Source: Actinokineospora auranticolor (lineage in GTDB: Bacteria; Actinomycetota; Actinomycetes; Mycobacteriales; Pseudonocardiaceae). Taken from it: 64,000 nucleotides of DNA. Location of the stretch: contig NZ_PTIX01000010.1 in the NCBI RefSeq assembly GCF_002934265.1, positions 186,001-250,000 on the forward strand. The letters run 5' to 3'. The position numbers and the translations under genes were made by a program. Positions within the stretch are counted from its first letter, which is position 1. Each line of letters begins with the position of its first letter. The notes under the pieces were generated by a model. It ran no database searches, was not told the DNA's origin, and saw only the letters and a program-made list of their open reading frames with translations. Of the stretch, positions 60,672-64,000 are shown piece after piece.

Positions 60672-61391
60672 GTGGGTCAGGGTGAACTCCGGGGCGTCGT
60701 CGCGATGGACGGGCCGTCGGGCACCGGGAAGTCCACCGTGGCCCGCAGGCTGGCCGACGCGCTGGGCGCGGCCTACCTCGACACCGGCGCCATGTACCGG
60801 GTGGTGACGCTGGCGGTGCTGCGCGCGGGGGTCGACCCCGCCGACGCGAGCGCCGTGCTGCGCTGCGCCGAGTCAACCGACCTGCGCATCGGCACCGACC
60901 CCACCCGCGCGGACGTGCGCATCGGCGACGAGGACGTGGCCGCGGAGATCCGGCTGGCGCCGGTCACCCAGGCCGTGTCGGCGGTGTCCGCGGTGCCGCG
61001 GGTGCGCGAGCTGCTGGTGGCCCGGCAGCGCCAGGTGGTCAGCGAGGCCCGGGGCCGCAGCGGCGGGATCGTCGTGGAGGGCCGCGACATCGGCACGGTG
61101 GTCGTGCCGGACGCCGAGCTGAAGGTGTACCTGACCGCCTCCGCCGACGCCCGCGCCGCGCGCCGCTCCGCGCAGGACGCCGCCGCGGGCCGGTCGTCCA
61201 CCGTGGACGCCACGAAGGCGGACGTGGAGCGCCGGGACCGGCTGGACTCGACCAGGGCGGCGTCGCCGCTGCGCCCCGCGGTGGACGCGGTCGAGGTGGA
61301 CACCACCGAGCTGGACATCCCCGGCGTGCTGGACCGGCTGCTCGGCATGGTCCGCGAGCGCGGCCTCGACCACGCGGTGGCCGGTCGGTGA
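60672..61391 (+). CDS. cmk: Cytidylate kinase
   Basis: This 239-residue nucleoside monophosphate kinase has a P-loop MDGPSGTGKSTVARRLA, the CMP-binding region (YLDTGAMYRVVTLAVL) and VVEGRDIGTVV, then KVYLTASADARAARR. It phosphorylates CMP and dCMP. The GTG at 60672 starts a three-gene operon with plsC (GTGA overlap) and der. This cmk-plsC-der order is common in actinobacteria and marks the return to chromosomal housekeeping genes. Confidence 0.97.
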   Translation: MGQGELRGVVAMDGPSGTGKSTVARRLADALGAAYLDTGAMYRVVTLAVLRAGVDPADASAVLRCAESTDLRIGTDPTRADVRIGDEDVAAEIRLAPVTQAVSAVSAVPRVRELLVARQRQVVSEARGRSGGIVVEGRDIGTVVVPDAELKVYLTASADARAARRSAQDAAAGRSSTVDATKADVERRDRLDSTRAASPLRPAVDAVEVDTTELDIPGVLDRLLGMVRERGLDHAVAGR

Positions 61392-62083
61392 GCCTCGACA
61401 CCCGCCCGACGCACCTGCCCGAGGGCGCTTTACCCTGGTTGCACGAAATCGGCAGGCTCATCGGTCGGTGGGCCCTGCGCCCCGCCTTCCGGCTGCGCCT
61501 GCGCGGCCTGCACCGGGTCCCGCGCACCGGGCCGGTGGTACTGGTCGCCAACCACAGCTCCATGGTGGAACCGCAGGTCATCTTCGGAATGCTGCCGCGC
61601 AGGGCGGTGTTCCTGGTCAAGGCCGAGATGTTCACCGGCCTGGCGGGGCGGGGGCTGCGGGCCATCGGCCAGATCCCGGTGCGCCGGGGCGAGGTCGACC
61701 GGACGCCGCTGACCACGGCCGTCGGGGTGCTGCGCGCCGGTGGGCTCGTCGGGGTGTTCCCCGAGGGCACCCGCGGCGCGGGGGACGTGGCCGCGGCGGA
61801 GCAGGGCGCGGCCTGGTTGGTGCGCTCGTCCGGTGCGGTCGTGCTGCCGGTCGCCACCCGCGGCACGCGCAGGCCCGAGGGGTCCGGCAGGCGCTTCCGC
61901 CCGGTGGTGGACGTGCTGGTCGGCGAACCGTTCGAGCTGCCGGTCGGCAAGGGCCGCACCGGGTTGACCGAGGCCACCGAGGCGCTGCGGGCCCGGCTCG
62001 CGGACCTGGTGCGCGAGCTGGACGCCACGCGCGGCCCCACCCGGGCCGCGATGGACGAGAAGGACAGTGGAAGTCATGACTGA
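61388..62083 (+). CDS. plsC: 1-acyl-sn-glycerol-3-phosphate acyltransferase
   Basis: This 231-residue membrane-associated acyltransferase makes phosphatidic acid. Motif I is NHSSMVEP, an H-x4-E variant of the usual H-x4-D. Motif III, FPEGTRG, is intact, and RRGEVDR and VLPVATRG match motifs II and IV. Asp to Glu at the catalytic acid is unusual and could lower activity or mark a subfamily. The GTG overlaps the cmk stop. The end overlaps the der start by eight bases. Confidence 0.9.
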   Translation: MSLDTRPTHLPEGALPWLHEIGRLIGRWALRPAFRLRLRGLHRVPRTGPVVLVANHSSMVEPQVIFGMLPRRAVFLVKAEMFTGLAGRGLRAIGQIPVRRGEVDRTPLTTAVGVLRAGGLVGVFPEGTRGAGDVAAAEQGAAWLVRSSGAVVLPVATRGTRRPEGSGRRFRPVVDVLVGEPFELPVGKGRTGLTEATEALRARLADLVRELDATRGPTRAAMDEKDSGSHD

Positions 62084-63500
62084 GCTGGACGGACCGCTGG
62101 ACGGCACCTGGTCCGACGAGTCCGAGTGGGCCGCGATCGACGAGGCGTTCGCCGCCGCCGACGACGCGGGTGCCGCGCCGCAGCCGGTGCTGGCCATCGT
62201 CGGTCGGCCCAACGTCGGCAAGTCGACGCTGGTCAACCGCATCCTGGGCCGCCGCGAGGCGGTCGTGCAGGACACCCCGGGCGTCACCCGGGACCGGGTG
62301 GCCTACGACGCGCTGTGGAGCGGTCGGCGGTTCACCGTGCTCGACACCGGCGGTTGGGAGCCGGGCCTCGAGGGCCTGCCCGGCGCGATCGCCGCGCAGG
62401 CCGAGTACGCGATGGCGCACGCGGACGCGGTCGTGGTGGTCGTGGACGCCACCGTCGGCGCGACGGCGACCGACGAGGCCGTGGCGAAGGTGCTGCGCCG
62501 GTCCAAGCAGCCGGTGATCCTGGTGGCGAACAAGGTCGACGACGACCGGCTGCTGGCCGACACGGCCGCGCTGTGGTCGCTGGGCCTCGGTGAGCCGTTC
62601 CCGGTCAGCGCGCTGCACGGGCGCAACTCCGGCGACCTGCTGGACGCGATCCTGTCCGCGCTGCCGACCACGCCGCGCGAGAACTTCGGCGCGAACCGCG
62701 GCGGCCCGCGCCGGGTGGCGCTGGTCGGCAAGCCGAACGTGGGCAAGTCGAGCCTGCTCAACCGGCTGACCGGCGAGAACCGCGCGGTCGTCGACTCGGT
62801 CGCGGGCACCACCGTCGACCCGGTCGACTCCCTGGTGGAGCTCGACGACCAGGTCTGGCGGTTCGTGGACACGGCCGGTCTGCGCAAGCGGGTCAACTTC
62901 GCCAGCGGCACGGAGTACTACGCGTCGCTGCGCACCAAGGCGGCCATCGAGTCGGCCGAGGTGGCGATCCTGCTGCTGGACGCGGGCCAGCCGCTGGCCG
63001 AGCAGGACCTGCGGGTGCTGTCGATGGTGGTGGACTCGGGCCGGGCGTGCGTGCTGGCCCTGAACAAGTGGGACCTCGTCGACGAGGAGCGCCGCCACCA
63101 GCTGGAGAAGGAACTCGAGCGCGGCCTGGTCCGCGTGCCGTGGGCCGAGCGCGTCAACGTCTCGGCGCTGACCGGCCGCTCGGTGCGCAAGCTGGCCCCG
63201 GCCCTGCGCACGGCCCTGGACTCGTGGGACACCCGCGTGTCCACCGGCAGGCTCAACGGCTGGCTGTCGGACCTGGTGGCCGCCACTCCCCCGCCGGTGC
63301 GCGGCGGCAAGCAGCCGAAGATCCTGTTCGCCACCCAGGCCCAGACCCGGCCGCCGACGTTCGTGCTGTTCACGACGGGCTTCCTGGAGGCGGGCTACCG
63401 CCGGTTCGTCGAGCGCAAGCTGCGCGAGGAGTTCGGCTTCCGGGGCAGCCCGGTGCGGATCTCGGTGCGCGTGCGCGAGAAGAAGGCCCGCAAGGCCTAG
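62076..63500 (+). CDS. der: Ribosome-assembly GTPase Der (EngA)
   Basis: This 474-residue protein has tandem GTPase domains. G1 motifs are [12 protein letters not shown] (domain 1) and [12 protein letters not shown] (domain 2), with DTGGWE and DTAGLRKR as G3, and NKVD and NKWD as G4. A C-terminal KH-like domain follows ([34 protein letters not shown]). It works in 50S subunit maturation. I take ATG 62076, preceded by a GTGGAAG-type site; GTG 62067, three codons upstream, is possible. The stop overlaps the convergent gene by four bases. Confidence 0.96.
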   Translation: MTELDGPLDGTWSDESEWAAIDEAFAAADDAGAAPQPVLAIVGRPNVGKSTLVNRILGRREAVVQDTPGVTRDRVAYDALWSGRRFTVLDTGGWEPGLEGLPGAIAAQAEYAMAHADAVVVVVDATVGATATDEAVAKVLRRSKQPVILVANKVDDDRLLADTAALWSLGLGEPFPVSALHGRNSGDLLDAILSALPTTPRENFGANRGGPRRVALVGKPNVGKSSLLNRLTGENRAVVDSVAGTTVDPVDSLVELDDQVWRFVDTAGLRKRVNFASGTEYYASLRTKAAIESAEVAILLLDAGQPLAEQDLRVLSMVVDSGRACVLALNKWDLVDEERRHQLEKELERGLVRVPWAERVNVSALTGRSVRKLAPALRTALDSWDTRVSTGRLNGWLSDLVAATPPPVRGGKQPKILFATQAQTRPPTFVLFTTGFLEAGYRRFVERKLREEFGFRGSPVRISVRVREKKARKA

Positions 63501-64000
63501 GCGGACCCGCGGCCGATCAGCCAGTAGACACCGCGTCCGCTGGCCAGCAGGACGTAGAGGCCGAGGCTGGGCAACGCGCCCCAGAACCCGATGTCCCCGG
63601 TGATGCGCGTGCCGGGGATCTCCTCGGGCCCGACGGCCTGGTGGGGATCTATCTCCACGCCCATCCGGCTGCCGACGGTGCCCGCGGCCTCGGGGTGGGA
63701 GTAGGAGGTCGGGTAGCCACCGGCGCACTCGACCTCGTGCTGGTACTGCTTCTGGACCAGGTCGTCCTGGACCCGCACGTCGGCCCCCCGGCTCACGTCC
63801 AGCACGGTGCACTGCACCGTCTCCACCCGGGACAACACCACCCACGACGGCGCGCCGATGAGCGCCGCCGCGAGCACCCCGATGACCAGGGCGAACCCGC
63901 AGACCCAGGCCAGCCCGGCCACGTCGTCGGCGTCGGCGGGCTCGCGTTGGAACATGGTGAAGACGCCGTAGAGGGATAAGCCGCCGAGGGCGAGGGTTGA
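63497..64000 (-). CDS. Membrane protein, 5' end cut by window edge
   Basis: The minus-strand frame runs from the stop at 63497 to the right edge without a stop. An in-frame ATG at 63955 exists, but the codons before it encode a hydrophobic stretch ([18 protein letters not shown]) that looks like the end of a membrane helix, so the gene probably starts outside. A second span ([20 protein letters not shown]), a soluble loop with two Cys ([21 protein letters not shown]) and a C-terminal span ([14 protein letters not shown]) follow. I do not recognise the family. It converges on der. Confidence 0.65.
   Translation of the reverse strand, partial: STLALGGLSLYGVFTMFQREPADADDVAGLAWVCGFALVIGVLAAALIGAPSWVVLSRVETVQCTVLDVSRGADVRVQDDLVQKQYQHEVECAGGYPTSYSHPEAAGTVGSRMGVEIDPHQAVGPEEIPGTRITGDIGFWGALPSLGLYVLLASGRGVYWLIGRGSA

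Noticed and set aside
1-64000. tRNA genes, CRISPR arrays, insertion sequences or prophage
   Set aside because: No tRNA-like T-loop with matching acceptor stems, no regularly spaced repeats and no transposase or integrase reading frames were found by eye.

Overview
The window is GC-rich (about 70% by eye) with G/C-ending codons, GTG starts and overlapping stop/start junctions, as in an actinomycete. A complete Gram-positive-type flagellar and chemotaxis locus in such a genome points to a filamentous actinomycete with motile spores, most likely a member of the Pseudonocardiaceae such as Actinosynnema or Actinokineospora. The taxonomic placement is inference.

Layout. 1-4104: two divergent PAS sensor histidine kinases, the left one cut by the window edge and with a degenerate ATP-binding N box, plus an OmpR-type response regulator. 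4424-9539: an XRE/TPR-like regulator and a large secreted protease that joins an M4 metalloprotease to an M28 aminopeptidase. 9611-14037: a HelR/HelD-type helicase with a rifamycin-associated-element-like palindrome upstream, and an APC-family permease. 14132-46041: flagellar genes in five blocks. These are flgN-flgK-flgL-fliW-csrA (minus strand); fliA, fliC, fliD-fliS-fliT-like (plus); flgB-flgC-fliE-fliF-fliG-fliH-fliI-fliJ-(NlpC/P60+lytic transglycosylase)-fliK-flgD-flgE (plus); flbD-motA-motB-fliL-fliM-fliN-fliO-fliP-fliQ-fliR-flhB (plus); and flhA-flhF (minus), with three small uncharacterised genes between flhB and flhF. 46093-55631: chemotaxis genes on the minus strand: cheA-cheW, an MCP, an unknown gene, then cheB-cheR-cheY-cheX-cheY-cheX. 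55838-64000: a WxL-like secreted protein, an L,D-transpeptidase, a six-TM membrane protein, a trypsin-like protease, an AGE-family isomerase, the housekeeping trio cmk-plsC-der, and a membrane protein cut by the right edge.

Regulation. Seven sites of the form CTCA (once CTTA)-N16-GCCGA stand in front of flgN, fliC, flgB, flbD, flhA, cheB and cheA. All have exactly 16 bp between elements, and all match the promoter type known for FliA (sigma-28). They tie almost the whole locus to the fliA gene at 17876. A second layer is translational: csrA and fliW are present, and the flagellin leader starts with a hairpin that displays GGA in its loop, followed by an AAGGAGG Shine-Dalgarno, as in the Bacillus hag/CsrA/FliW switch. 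Strong hairpins separate the transcription units.

No tRNA, rRNA, insertion sequence or CRISPR array was seen.
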